Shown here: piece after piece, positions 21,154 through 28,794 of the stretch
How the letters are laid out: each line of letters starts with the position of its first letter
Position numbering within the stretch: the stretch's first letter is position 1
Origin: Trueperaceae bacterium
GTDB taxonomy: Bacteria > Deinococcota > Deinococci > Deinococcales > Trueperaceae
Direction: 5' to 3'
Assembly (NCBI GenBank): GCA_024636105.1
Contig: JAGXHO010000053.1
Coordinates: 1-30,239, forward strand
Length of the DNA stretch: 30,239 nucleotides
Notes under the pieces: generated by a model
What the model was told of the DNA's origin: nothing
The model's input: the letters and a program-made list of their open reading frames with translations, nothing else
The model's database searches: none
Program-made: the position numbers and the translations under genes

Positions 21154-22967
21154 GCATCCTCAACCTGTTCCTCGTACTCCTTGCGGCCTTCGTCGCGGGA
21201 CGCTTGGCGACCCGCATCGGGTACCCGGCGGTCCTCGGCGAGATCGCCGTCGGCATCGTGCTCGGACCGCCGCTGCTCGGTTGGCTCCAGGGTGGTGCCG
21301 GCCTCGAGATCGTGGCGCAGCTCGGGGTGTTGTCGATGATGATCTACGTCGGCATGGAGATCGACCTGCGCGAGCTGCGTCGGGCCTCGGTGTCGGGGCT
21401 GCTCGTGGGCATCGGCGGCTTCGTCCTGCCGCTCGTCGGTGGGTACGCCGTCGCGGTTGCGTTCGGCATCGCGCCGCTGCCGGCGCTCCTCGTCGGCACG
21501 GTCATCGGCGTCACGTCGCTCGCGACCAAGTCGCGCATCCTCGTCGAGCTCGGGTTGCTCGATGCGCGGATCGCCCACGTGATGATGGCCGGCGCGCTCA
21601 TCGCGGACACGTTGGCGCTGATCACCTTCGCGGGGTTGGCGTCGGTGTTCGAGTCGGGCTCCCTCGACGTCGCCGGGACCTTGATGCTCGCCGGGCGCGT
21701 CGTCGCGTTCTTCGCCGTCGCCGTCGGGCTGGGCCGCTACGCGGTTCCGTGGCTGTTCCGCGTCGCCGCGATGCGCGGCTGGGCGGGGCGGCCGCTCACG
21801 CTGACGCTCGTGCTGATCATCGGCCTCGGGTTCGCCGAACTCGCGGAGCTCGCGGGGCTGCACGGCATCCTCGGCGCCTTCCTGGCCGGGCTGTTCGTGC
21901 GCGACGCGATCCGCGCGAAGCGCCTGTCGGTCGAGGCCACCGAGACGGTCAAGGACGTGTCGCTCGGCTTCCTCGCGCCGGTGTTCTTCGTCACGGCGGG
22001 TTTCGACGTGTCGTTCGCGGTCTTCCGGGACGCGTGGCCGCTGCTCCTCGCGGTGCTCGTGGTCGCCGCGGCGGGCAAGCTGCTCGGCGCCGTGCTGCCC
22101 TCGCTGCGGAGCGGCAACGGCTGGCGCGAGGGCGTCGCGGTCGGGATCGGCATGAACGGGCGCGGCGGCACCGACGTGATCCTTGCCGGCATCGCGCTGC
22201 AGCTCGCGCTCATCGACACCACCGTCTTCTCGGTTCTCGTGTTCACGGCCATCGGGACCACGGCGGTGGTGCCGGCCGCGCTCAAATGGTCGGTCCGCTG
22301 GCTCGACCGGCACGGAGCGCTGGTGCGCAGCGACGACTCGGGCAAGATGGTGCTGGTCGTAGGGGCGGGGCCGCTGGCGCGTCGGCTTGCGGGCGTCCTG
22401 GGCGCCCATCGCCCGGTTCGGCTCATCGACCTCAACCCGGGCAACGTGCGGACGGCGCGCAGCGAGGGATCGGACGCGGTGCAGGGCGACGCGCTCGACG
22501 CGGACGCGTTGGCCCGGGCCGGCGTCGAGGATGCCGGCGTGCTGATCGCCGCCACCCCCAACCCGGTGGTCAACGTGTTGGTCGCCCAACGGGCGCGCGA
22601 GGCGTTCCTGGTACCGCGCGTGCTGGCGCTCCTGAAGCCCGACGTCGACGCCGGTCTCGCCGACACGCTGGCCTCGATCGGCGGCCGTCCGCTGTTCGGC
22701 GCGCCCGTCGACACGGAGCGGTGGCGCGCGGTCGCCGCCGGTCGCGGCGCCGAGGTGGTGGAGGTCTCGGTCGAGGAGGCGCGTGCGCTCATGGTCGCGG
22801 CCGACCCCGACGTCGGCAGCCACGCCGACTTGCCGTTCGTCGTGCAGCGCGGCGACGCGTGGCGGCCGTTCGACGGCGCGGCCGATCTGCTGGACGGCGA
22901 TCACGTGTACGTGCTGCGCGACCCGTCCGTGCCCGCACGCGTCCCCGCGAAGGCGGCGGATGCCTGA
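21144..22967 (+). CDS. CPA2 cation:proton antiporter with RCK domains (KefB-like)
   Basis: Predicted K+/H+ or Na+/H+ antiporter of the inner membrane, 607 residues. Residues ~1-390 form about 12-13 membrane helices (ARLATRIGYPAVLGEIAVGI, GTVIGVTSLATKSRIL, GLHGILGAFLAGLFVRDAI). Then comes an RCK-N nucleotide domain with VVGAGPLARR (G407-A-G409) and an RCK-C domain (~525-595). The ion-binding helix reads MMAGALIADTLALI, with one aspartate where electrogenic relatives have two. ATG 21144 is chosen since GGAG sits ~9 nt upstream and the first helix begins at once; the frame is open to ATG 21024. It overlaps hisA by 8 nt. Ion choice cannot be set from sequence. Confidence 0.88.
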   Translation: MDLSILNLFLVLLAAFVAGRLATRIGYPAVLGEIAVGIVLGPPLLGWLQGGAGLEIVAQLGVLSMMIYVGMEIDLRELRRASVSGLLVGIGGFVLPLVGGYAVAVAFGIAPLPALLVGTVIGVTSLATKSRILVELGLLDARIAHVMMAGALIADTLALITFAGLASVFESGSLDVAGTLMLAGRVVAFFAVAVGLGRYAVPWLFRVAAMRGWAGRPLTLTLVLIIGLGFAELAELAGLHGILGAFLAGLFVRDAIRAKRLSVEATETVKDVSLGFLAPVFFVTAGFDVSFAVFRDAWPLLLAVLVVAAAGKLLGAVLPSLRSGNGWREGVAVGIGMNGRGGTDVILAGIALQLALIDTTVFSVLVFTAIGTTAVVPAALKWSVRWLDRHGALVRSDDSGKMVLVVGAGPLARRLAGVLGAHRPVRLIDLNPGNVRTARSEGSDAVQGDALDADALARAGVEDAGVLIAATPNPVVNVLVAQRAREAFLVPRVLALLKPDVDAGLADTLASIGGRPLFGAPVDTERWRAVAAGRGAEVVEVSVEEARALMVAADPDVGSHADLPFVVQRGDAWRPFDGAADLLDGDHVYVLRDPSVPARVPAKAADA

Positions 22968-23685
22968 CGCCCGCCCGTTCGTCGTCTACCCCTGCGTCGA
23001 CGTGCAGCGCGGCCGCGCCGTGCGCCTGCGCGAGGGCGACCCCGATCGCGAGACCGTCTACTTCGAGGACCCCCGGGCCGCCGCCGCCCACTGGGTCGGT
23101 CTGGGCGCGCGCGACCTGCACGCGGTCGACCTCGACGCGGCGATCGGCACCGGCGACAACCGGGCGCTCATCGGCGAGCTCGCGGCGGCGTCGGCCGCCG
23201 CCGGTGCGCGCGTCGAGGTGGGCGGCGGGATCCGCTCGCGCGCCGTGGCCGACGACTGGTTGGCGGCCGTGCACCGCGTCGTGCTCGGCACTGTCGCAGT
23301 GACCGACCCCGATCTGGTGGCTTCGCTCGTCGCCGATTATGGCGCCGACCGGGTGGCGGTCAGCGTCGACGCGCGCGCCGGCAAGGTGGCCGTGCGGGGG
23401 TGGAAGGAGACCAGCGCGGTCGACGCGACCGAGCTCGCGGTCGCCATGGCCGAACGCGGCGTGCGCCACCTGATCTACACCGACGTGTCGCGCGACGGCA
23501 CCTTGCAGGGCGTCGATCCCGAGCCGGTGCGCGCCATTCGAGCGGCGTTCCCGCACGTGCTCGTCGCCGGCGGAGGCGTCGCCGCCGACGCCGACCTCGA
23601 CCTGTACGTCGCCCTCGGCCTCGACGGCGCGATCGTGGGGCGGGCGCTCTACGAGGGGACGGTCCGCTATCCCCGAGCTTCCTGA
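22960..23685 (+). CDS. hisA: ProFAR isomerase of histidine biosynthesis
   Basis: Isomerises ProFAR to PRFAR, the fourth step of histidine synthesis. A 241-residue (beta/alpha)8 protein. Catalytic aspartates are D14 (YPCVDVQRGRAVRL) and D137 (VSVDARAGKVAVRGW); phosphate-binding loops are GGGIRS (88-93) and the later AGGGVA. The GW-K-ETSAVD segment and D14-D137 pair mark HisA rather than HisF. ATG 22960 overlaps the antiporter stop (ATGCCTGA). No other his gene lies in the window, so it is isolated from the pathway's other genes. Its last 17 nt also encode the start of mutM. Confidence 0.9.
   Translation: MPDARPFVVYPCVDVQRGRAVRLREGDPDRETVYFEDPRAAAAHWVGLGARDLHAVDLDAAIGTGDNRALIGELAAASAAAGARVEVGGGIRSRAVADDWLAAVHRVVLGTVAVTDPDLVASLVADYGADRVAVSVDARAGKVAVRGWKETSAVDATELAVAMAERGVRHLIYTDVSRDGTLQGVDPEPVRAIRAAFPHVLVAGGGVAADADLDLYVALGLDGAIVGRALYEGTVRYPRAS
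23653..23658 (+). promoter_or_regulatory. Ribosome binding site for the ATC start of mutM
   Basis: GAGGGG lies 10 nt before ATC 23669, within hisA. No ATG, GTG or TTG follows at a better distance in the mutM frame. Confidence 0.4.
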
Positions 23686-24562
23686 GGTCGAGACGGTCCG
23701 GCGCGAACTGGCGCCGTGGCTCACGGGTCGCACGGTGCGCGCGGTGGAGCGCGTCGACGCCCCGCTCGGCCCGAAGACCGCGTGGTTGGAGCGCGCCGTC
23801 GGCCAGCGGATCGCCGCCGTGGATCGCCGCGGCAAGTTCTTGACGCTGCCGCTGGTCGGCCCGGGGTCGACCGCGCCGGCCGACGTACTCGTGCTGCACC
23901 TCGGCATGACCGGGGTGCTGGGTCGGCGCGAGCCCGACGCCCACCTGCGCTTGCGGTTGCTGCTCGACGGCCCCGCCCCCGACGTGCTCTTCATCCAGGA
24001 CGCGCGGCGTTTCGGCCGCTGGCTCGTGCTGCCCGACGGCGACCCGTCTTCGTTGCCGACGCTGGCCTCGATGGGCCCCGAGCCCTTGGGCGAGGGCTTC
24101 ACCGTCGCCGGGTTCGCGGCCGCGCTGGCGCGCTCGCGCGCGCCCGTCAAGGCCTTCGTGCTCTCGCAGCGGCCGGTGGCCGGGGTGGGCAACATCTACG
24201 CCGACGAGGCGCTGTGGCGCGCGCGCGTCCACCCGCTCACGCCCGCCGCGGACGTGCCGCTCGCCAAGGTGCGCGCGCTGCACGGCGCGATCCGCGAGGT
24301 GCTGGCGGCCGCCGTCGACGCGCAGGGGACGACCTTGTACGACTACCGGACGGTGAACGGCGAGGTGGGCGCCTACCTCGAGCAGCTCGACGCGTACGGG
24401 CACGACGGCGACCCGTGCCCACGCTGCGGCGCACCGATCGTCAAGCTGGTGGTGGGGCAGCGGGGCACCCACGTCTGCCCGCGGTGCCAGCGGGCGCCGC
24501 GGGGCGCCGAAGTGGCGCTTCGGGGTCCCACCCGGCGTCGGGCACCGGAGGCCGGCCGGTGA
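23669..24562 (+). CDS. mutM: Formamidopyrimidine-DNA glycosylase, ATC start codon
   Basis: Removes 8-oxoguanine and opened purines from DNA, then cuts by beta/delta elimination. MutM proteins start (M)PELPEVETVRR, with the N-terminal proline as nucleophile. Here CCC (P2) begins at 23672 and is preceded by ATC 23669; the frame has no ATG/GTG/TTG at this point, and the next usable start, GTG 23735, would delete the catalytic end. The other landmarks are intact: E3, K56 (DRRGKFLTL), the helix-two-turn-helix GVGNIYADEALWRARVHP, and a zinc finger with C250, C253, C270 and C273. Full length is 297 aa. It overlaps hisA by 17 nt and the thioesterase by 4 nt. A base error turning ATG into ATC is the alternative explanation. 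Confidence 0.88.
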   Translation: MPELPEVETVRRELAPWLTGRTVRAVERVDAPLGPKTAWLERAVGQRIAAVDRRGKFLTLPLVGPGSTAPADVLVLHLGMTGVLGRREPDAHLRLRLLLDGPAPDVLFIQDARRFGRWLVLPDGDPSSLPTLASMGPEPLGEGFTVAGFAAALARSRAPVKAFVLSQRPVAGVGNIYADEALWRARVHPLTPAADVPLAKVRALHGAIREVLAAAVDAQGTTLYDYRTVNGEVGAYLEQLDAYGHDGDPCPRCGAPIVKLVVGQRGTHVCPRCQRAPRGAEVALRGPTRRRAPEAGR

Positions 24563-25044
24563 GCGAGCCCGAAAATGCCGTCGCCCCCCTCGTCCATGCC
24601 ACCCCGGTGCCGGTGCGCTTCGGCGACACCGATCGGTTCGGGCACGTGAACAACGCGGCCTTCGCCACCTACGTCGAGACCGCTCGGATCGCGCTGATCA
24701 CGTCGCTCGGTTACCCGTTGGGCGGCATGATCCTCGCGCACCTGGCGATCGACTACCGCCGCCAACTGCACGTCGGCGACCCGCTGGTGGTGCTCAGCCG
24801 CGTCGAGTCGATCGGTCGCACGTCGATCCGCCTGCTGCACGCGCTGGTGCGTCCCGAAGACGCGCGCCTCGCCCACGGACCGGGGCACGACCTGCCGCTG
24901 GCCGCGGCGCCGACCGGCGACCGGATCGCGGACGTGGCGAGCGTGATCGTCGCGTTCGAGTACGCGGCGAACCGACCCGTGCCGGTACCGGCGTCGCTCC
25001 GAGCGCGGCTGGCCCCGTACGTCGGTCCGATGCCGCCGGCCTGA
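24559..25044 (+). CDS. 4HBT-family acyl-CoA thioesterase
   Basis: 161-residue single hotdog protein of the 4-hydroxybenzoyl-CoA thioesterase type. The signature is FGDTDRFGHVNNAAFATYVE (21-40), with aspartate and HVNN in the expected places, and AIDYRRQLHVGDPLVV as the second conserved strand. Probably hydrolyses acyl-CoA or acyl-ACP; the substrate is unknown. GTG 24559 overlaps the mutM stop as GTGA. Last gene of the antiporter-hisA-mutM operon, followed by palindromes at 25061 and 25080. Confidence 0.85.
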   Translation: MSEPENAVAPLVHATPVPVRFGDTDRFGHVNNAAFATYVETARIALITSLGYPLGGMILAHLAIDYRRQLHVGDPLVVLSRVESIGRTSIRLLHALVRPEDARLAHGPGHDLPLAAAPTGDRIADVASVIVAFEYAANRPVPVPASLRARLAPYVGPMPPA

Positions 25045-25060
25045 GGTCGGGCGCGATGCA

Positions 25061-25093
25061 CCGAACGCGCGTTCGGGATGGGACGAACGTCCC
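25061..25093 (+). terminator. Two adjacent palindromes after the thioesterase gene
   Basis: CCGAACGCGCGTTCGG (25061-25076) is a perfect 16-bp palindrome, and GGGACG-AA-CGTCCC (25080-25093) follows. They lie 17 nt after the operon's last stop. There is no T-run. The first shares its core with the repeat at 19804-19847. Confidence 0.45.
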
Positions 25094-25115
25094 GGTCGCT
25101 CGCTCGTGCGGGCGG

Positions 25116-25121
25116 TACGCT
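25116..25121 (+). promoter_or_regulatory. Possible -10 box (TACGCT) of an RNA gene
   Basis: TACGCT would place a start near 25128, at the left end of the structured region. No good -35 is visible. Confidence 0.3.
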
Positions 25122-25127
25122 AGGGCT

Positions 25128-25410
25128 GCACGAAGAGGTGGCTCGCGTACCGAATAGATCGCTCCGGAGCCCCGGAGGGTCGAGAAGGCACCCCACCCCG
25201 CGTGCCGCCGTCGGAGGCGTCGCCCTCTCCCGCTGGAGCGTGGAAGCGTTTAGCTCCGCGGGGCCAAAAGGGAAGCGAACGTCGGCTGTAGACACCGGGA
25301 TGGGCCCGGTGCGGGGCGATCCCCCGATGGCGTGATCGTTGAGGCGGGACGCATGAGGCACTCCGCGTCCCGTAGACCCGACCCCGCGGTGCGTACGGCC
25401 GCGGGGTCGG
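25128..25410 (+). ncRNA. Candidate structured non-coding RNA, class unknown
   Basis: A ~280-nt gap between convergent genes folds into nested and sequential stems by hand: 25157-25165 with 25313-25321 (one GU); inside it 25169-25173/25260-25264, 25175-25179/25223-25227, 25187-25191/25202-25206, 25235-25239/25253-25257 and 25293-25299/25305-25311. Two further hairpins follow (25346-25352/25365-25371 and 25378-25389/25399-25410), the last with a perfect 12-bp stem that could end the transcript. Single-stranded A-rich joins (CCAAAAGGGAAGCGAACG near 25264-25281) look like conserved RNA cores. I do not recognise tmRNA, RNase P RNA, SRP RNA, 6S RNA or a common riboswitch. No open frame here looks coding. 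Confidence 0.35.
25378..25410. terminator. 12-bp GC-rich hairpin between convergent transcripts
   Basis: CCGACCCCGCGG (25378-25389) pairs perfectly with CCGCGGGGTCGG (25399-25410), loop 9 nt. It lies 26 nt beyond the MFS gene stop and could end that transcript on the minus strand and the candidate RNA on the plus strand. Confidence 0.6.
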
Positions 25411-25435
25411 CCGTTGCATGCCGGCCCGAACGCGC

Positions 25436-26698
25436 TCAGCCGGCCGTCGCTCCCTGGGTCGGGGTCCGCAACCGGAACGCCACTGCGACGGCGAGCGCCA
25501 GCGGCAGCGGCACGAGCAGCCAGAGCGCCGGCCCGTAGCCTCCGAGCAGCGGCGCGCCCAGCGCCAACAGCACGGGTCCCGCGCCGGCGCCGCCCGCCGA
25601 GAGCGTTTGCGCGGTGCCTTTGATACCGCCGATCGCGGCGCGCCCGAACACCCGCGCGAAGAGGCTCCCCGACACGACCCCCATGAGCCCTTGGGTGACC
25701 CCGAGCACGACGCCGTAGAGCGCCAAGGTGCCAGGGCCGACGACGCTCGCTGCCGCGAGGCACGCGGCCTGGAGCACGAGCATCGCCACCACCGGCACGC
25801 GCGGGTCGAGGCGGTCGATCAGGGCGCCGGCCCCGACGTTGGTCGCCGCGACCACCAGCGCGAAGGGCGCGAACACCGCCGCAGCGGCCGCCCGGTCGAT
25901 GCCGCGCGTCGCCATCAGATCGAAGTGGTGGAAGATCAGGCCCGTCCCGAGCGCGCTCAGGAGGGCGACGCTGCCCGCGAGCAACCAGAAGGCCGCGGTG
26001 CGGCGCGCCTCGGCGGCGGTGAACGTCGGCTCGTCGACGACGACGCGCACGCCCGGCGCCGCGCGGCCGTCGGGCAGTTGCCCGAAGCGCTCCGGATGGC
26101 CTCGGTAGAACGCCAACCCCAGCGGCAGCACGATCGTCGCGACCGCCGCGCCGAGCAGCGCGTAGGCCGTGCGCCAGCCGAAGGCGACGATCAGCATCTC
26201 GATCAGCGGCGGGAAGCCCGCGGTCGCCACGGCCATTCCGATCCCGGTCAGGCCGACCGCCAACGCTCGGCGGCGGACGAACCAGACGTTGATCACGTGC
26301 AGGCTCACGAGCCCGAGCGCCCCCTGGCCGAGGCCCCGCAGGAACACGAAGCCGATCGCGAGCCCGACCAGGCCCGTCACCGTCGACAAGTACACGCATG
26401 CGAGCGCGAGCCCCGCGGCGATCCAACCGACCGCCAGCCGCGGGCCGCGGCGGTCGATGGAGCGCCCTACCCACGGGAGCGCGAGGGCACCGGCGAGGGT
26501 GCCAAGGGTGTACACGAGCGAGACGCTGGCGCGGGTCGTGCCCAGGTCGTCGATGATCGGGTCGAGGAAGACCGAGACGCCCACCGTCTGCGCCGGCGTC
26601 GTCATCATCAGCCCGAGCGTGCCCGCCACGAGGACCACCCACCCGTAGTAGACCGGCGAGCGCTCGATGATGCGCGAGCGGATCGGGGCGTCGGGCAC
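25436..26698 (-). CDS. Major facilitator superfamily transporter (MCT/OFA-like)
   Basis: 420-residue, 12-helix MFS transporter. The protein begins close to SPVYYGWVVLVAGTLGLMM, a pattern of monocarboxylate/oxalate-formate type MFS proteins. It carries a loop 2-3 motif WVGRSIDRRGPRLAVGW (MFS motif A-like) and a repeat of it, GALIDRLDPRVPVVAML, in the second half. Substrate is unknown. I chose GTG 26698 because TACCCT lies 6 nt upstream on the minus strand; the frame is open to 27061. A hairpin at 25378-25410 follows the stop. It stands alone with no co-directional neighbour. Confidence 0.85.
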   Translation of the reverse strand: MPDAPIRSRIIERSPVYYGWVVLVAGTLGLMMTTPAQTVGVSVFLDPIIDDLGTTRASVSLVYTLGTLAGALALPWVGRSIDRRGPRLAVGWIAAGLALACVYLSTVTGLVGLAIGFVFLRGLGQGALGLVSLHVINVWFVRRRALAVGLTGIGMAVATAGFPPLIEMLIVAFGWRTAYALLGAAVATIVLPLGLAFYRGHPERFGQLPDGRAAPGVRVVVDEPTFTAAEARRTAAFWLLAGSVALLSALGTGLIFHHFDLMATRGIDRAAAAAVFAPFALVVAATNVGAGALIDRLDPRVPVVAMLVLQAACLAAASVVGPGTLALYGVVLGVTQGLMGVVSGSLFARVFGRAAIGGIKGTAQTLSAGGAGAGPVLLALGAPLLGGYGPALWLLVPLPLALAVAVAFRLRTPTQGATAG

Positions 26699-26704
26699 GG
26701 TTCG

Positions 26705-26710
26705 AGGGTA
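26705..26710 (-). promoter_or_regulatory. -10 box (TACCCT), leaderless GTG start of MFS gene
   Basis: On the minus strand TACCCT is followed by 6 nt and GTG 26698, the same box and spacing as at 5692-5704. Confidence 0.4.
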
Positions 26711-26798
26711 CGCCACCGGCCGCACCCGCGGCCGCGGCGTCCGCATCGGTTCGATGCACGACCGACGCGCGCGCCGGGCGCGTGGAACGCTGATCCGC

Positions 26799-27401
26799 AT
26801 GATGCTCCTGCCGTTCCGCGCCCACCGCCTTCGAGGATGCCCGCCCTCGTTCCACCGACCGTGGGCCTTGCTCGCGGCGGCCGTCCTCGCGATCGTGCCC
26901 TTGGCACACGCCCAAGGGGTCGAAGCACCTGGGGCACCGCCGTCCGCGGAGGCATGGTTGGACCTGCCGCTCGTGGACGCCGGGTCCGGCGCGGTCTTCA
27001 CGTTGCGCGACTTCGACGACGGCGTCGTTCTCGTCGAGACCATGGCGACCTGGTGCGGCAACTGCCGCCGGCAACTCGGCCACCTCGCCGCGGCCGCGGC
27101 GGAGCTGGGCGGCGAAGCCGCCGAGGGCGTGCCGGTCGCGTTCGTCGTGGTGAGCGTCGAGCGCGGCCTCGAGCCCGCTCGGCTGGCCGCCTACGCCGAG
27201 CGCGAGGGCTTCCCGTTCCGCTTCGTCGTCGCCGACGACGACCTGCTCCGCGCGCTCGCCGATCGCTTCGGCCGCGTCGTGCTCAATCCGCCGGCGACAC
27301 CGCACGTCGTCGTCGCACCGGGCGGTCGCGTCGGTGAGCTGAGCACGGGCTTCGAGGCGCCGGCGGCGCTCGTGGCGCGCCTGCGCGCCGCAGCCGACTG
27401 A
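26799..27401 (+). CDS. TlpA/ResA-like secreted thioredoxin
   Basis: 200-residue exported thiol-disulfide protein. An N-terminal membrane anchor or signal peptide (WALLAAAVLAIVPLAHAQG, ~22-40) leads to a redoxin domain with the active site TMATWCGNCRRQL (C86, C89) and the cis-proline turn PATPHVVV. It would act in the periplasm, probably reducing cytochrome c or other cysteines. ATG 26799 is immediately followed by ATG 26802, either of which may be used. The CcdA-like gene begins 5 nt after its stop, which supports a joint electron-transfer route: cytosolic thioredoxin to CcdA to this protein. Confidence 0.85.
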   Translation: MMLLPFRAHRLRGCPPSFHRPWALLAAAVLAIVPLAHAQGVEAPGAPPSAEAWLDLPLVDAGSGAVFTLRDFDDGVVLVETMATWCGNCRRQLGHLAAAAAELGGEAAEGVPVAFVVVSVERGLEPARLAAYAEREGFPFRFVVADDDLLRALADRFGRVVLNPPATPHVVVAPGGRVGELSTGFEAPAALVARLRAAAD

Positions 27402-27406
27402 ACGCC

Positions 27407-28072
27407 GTGGAGGCGCTGATCCAGGCCTTCGTGCTCGGCAACGGCGCCATCTTGACGAACGTCTGCCTGCTTCCGCTCTACCCGGGGCTCGTCGCGTTCC
27501 TGGCCGCCCAACGCACCGACGCGAGCCCGGCGGCTCGCGGGGCGCTCGGCCTGTACGTGTTGGCCGGCGTGTTGGTGCTCATGCTCGCGTTGGGCGCGGT
27601 GTTGGCGGGCGCGCGCGCGTCGTTCGCCGCCATCCTGCCGTGGCTCTTGCCCGCCGTCTACGCGGTGGTGGCGGCGCTGGGCTTGGCGCTGCTGATGGGC
27701 CGCAGCCCGTTCGCGCGCCTGGCGACGCTGCGCGCGCCGGTGCTGCGCGACCCGCGCGCCGCGGCGTTCGTCTATGGGTTGCTGTTGGCGCCCATGACGC
27801 TCCCGTGCACCGGCCCCGTGATCGTGGCGGCATTCGTTCTCGGGGCCGGCGACCCGGGGGCGTTGGGGGCGGAGCTCGCGTACGTGTTGGCGTTCGGCCT
27901 CGGGTTCGGCTGGCCGCTGGCGGTGCTTCCATGGCTCACGCTCGGTGCGCAGCGGCGCGTGATCGAGGGCATGACGCGACACCATCGTCGGCTCGAGATC
28001 GCTTCGGGGGTCGTGCTGATCGCGATCGCGGCGTGGGGGTTCGCCACCGAGGTGGTCCCGAACCTCGCCTGA
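27407..28072 (+). CDS. CcdA/DsbD-type membrane thiol transporter
   Basis: 221-residue protein with about six membrane helices that moves reducing equivalents across the inner membrane. Both functional cysteines are in place: C20 in TM1 (NVCLLPLYPG) and C134 in TM4 (MTLPCTGPVIVAAF), each flanked by prolines as in CcdA. It starts at GTG 27407, 5 nt after the upstream gene, so the two are translationally linked. It likely feeds electrons to the TlpA-like partner. No cytochrome c maturation genes are in the window, so the final target is not known. Confidence 0.88.
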   Translation: MEALIQAFVLGNGAILTNVCLLPLYPGLVAFLAAQRTDASPAARGALGLYVLAGVLVLMLALGAVLAGARASFAAILPWLLPAVYAVVAALGLALLMGRSPFARLATLRAPVLRDPRAAAFVYGLLLAPMTLPCTGPVIVAAFVLGAGDPGALGAELAYVLAFGLGFGWPLAVLPWLTLGAQRRVIEGMTRHHRRLEIASGVVLIAIAAWGFATEVVPNLA

Positions 28073-28080
28073 GCGCTCCG

Positions 28081-28725
28081 TCAGCCGGTGGCCCGCAGGC
28101 TCCAACCGCCGGTGAAGGTGCACGCCGAAAGGCCGTCGCGCTGGCATGAGAGGCGCTCGGCCGGCAAGTCGGTCGCCGCTTCCACCACCCGCGGGAGCAA
28201 CTCGCAGACGCCGGCCGCCTGGCAACCGGCGTCGCGGTACACGCAGTTGTGCGCCACCAGCGTCCACCCGTCGGACTTGGCGGTTAGGGCCGGCAGCATG
28301 TCGCCGTACTCGAGCGCTTGGAGCAGGCGCCAGAGCCGTTCTCGGGGCGGCAGGTGCAGGAGTTGCGTGCGGAGCGGCGTCGCCAATGCGTCCACGACCC
28401 CGCGCAGGAGCGGCTCCAGCACGCGCTGCTGGTCGGCGACGGCCAGCAGCGCCGCGAGCAGCTCGGGGTAGCGCTTGGGGAAGGCGTCCTCGGCCACGAG
28501 CGTCAAAGCGTAGCGGCGGGCCGGTCGGCCTGCCCCGGTGCGGCCGGCGCCGCGACCGCCATGGCGGCCGCGGTCGGGCTCGCTGGCGACGATCGCCGCG
28601 CGCTCCAGCGCGAGCAGGTGGTGGCGGGTGGCGTTGGGGCTGAGCGACAGGGCCGCCGCGACCTCGGCGACGGTCGAGGGGCCCTGGCGCTTGAGGTGGC
28701 GAAGCACGCGATCTCGGGTCTCCAT
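28081..28725 (-). CDS. SufR-like HTH regulator with cysteine-rich sensor
   Basis: 214-residue COG2345-type regulator. The N-terminus is an ArsR/DeoR-like winged helix (VAEVAAALSLSPNATRHHLL), followed by a basic linker (~50-71). The C-terminal part holds cysteines C161, C168, C174, C194 and C202; the C-X12-C spacing (C161-C174, in HNCVYRDAGCQAAGVCELLP) matches SufR, so an Fe-S cluster is likely. Such proteins repress in the cluster-bound form. It is divergent from a DUF2892 gene across a palindrome at 28743-28756, its probable operator. No suf or isc genes are visible here. Upstream in-frame sequence is not needed; ATG 28725 fits the HTH. Confidence 0.78.
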   Translation of the reverse strand: METRDRVLRHLKRQGPSTVAEVAAALSLSPNATRHHLLALERAAIVASEPDRGRHGGRGAGRTGAGRPARRYALTLVAEDAFPKRYPELLAALLAVADQQRVLEPLLRGVVDALATPLRTQLLHLPPRERLWRLLQALEYGDMLPALTAKSDGWTLVAHNCVYRDAGCQAAGVCELLPRVVEAATDLPAERLSCQRDGLSACTFTGGWSLRATG

Positions 28726-28742
28726 GGATTCCCACCATTCGT

Positions 28743-28756
28743 ACCATGGACATGGT
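28743..28756. promoter_or_regulatory. Palindromic operator between divergent genes
   Basis: ACCATG-GA-CATGGT is a 14-bp palindrome (28743-28756) midway between ATG 28725 (minus) and ATG 28795 (plus). It covers the -35 of the DUF2892 promoter, so binding would block it. Confidence 0.5.
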
Positions 28757-28775
28757 GAGAACGTGAGTCTATGCT
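28747..28775 (+). promoter_or_regulatory. Promoter of the DUF2892 gene
   Basis: TGGACA (28747-28752), 17-bp spacer, TATGCT (28770-28775). Five of six -35 bases and the ideal spacing match the sigma-70 consensus. The palindrome overlaps the -35. Confidence 0.5.
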
Positions 28776-28794
28776 TGGGATCAGGAGGTGGACC

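Noticed and set aside
20352..22904. 850-codon frame on the minus strand
   Set aside because: Arg/Asp/His-rich shadow of the regulator and antiporter genes; no domain recognised.
25128..25410. Assignment of the structured region to tmRNA, RNase P, SRP, 6S RNA, T-box, cobalamin or lysine riboswitch
   Set aside because: I looked for their signature sequences from memory and found none convincing; a GGGGCGATCCCC stem-loop resembles a tRNA T-arm only superficially.
24753..27305. 850-codon frame on the minus strand crossing several genes
   Set aside because: It spans an MFS gene in another frame and has no recognisable fold.
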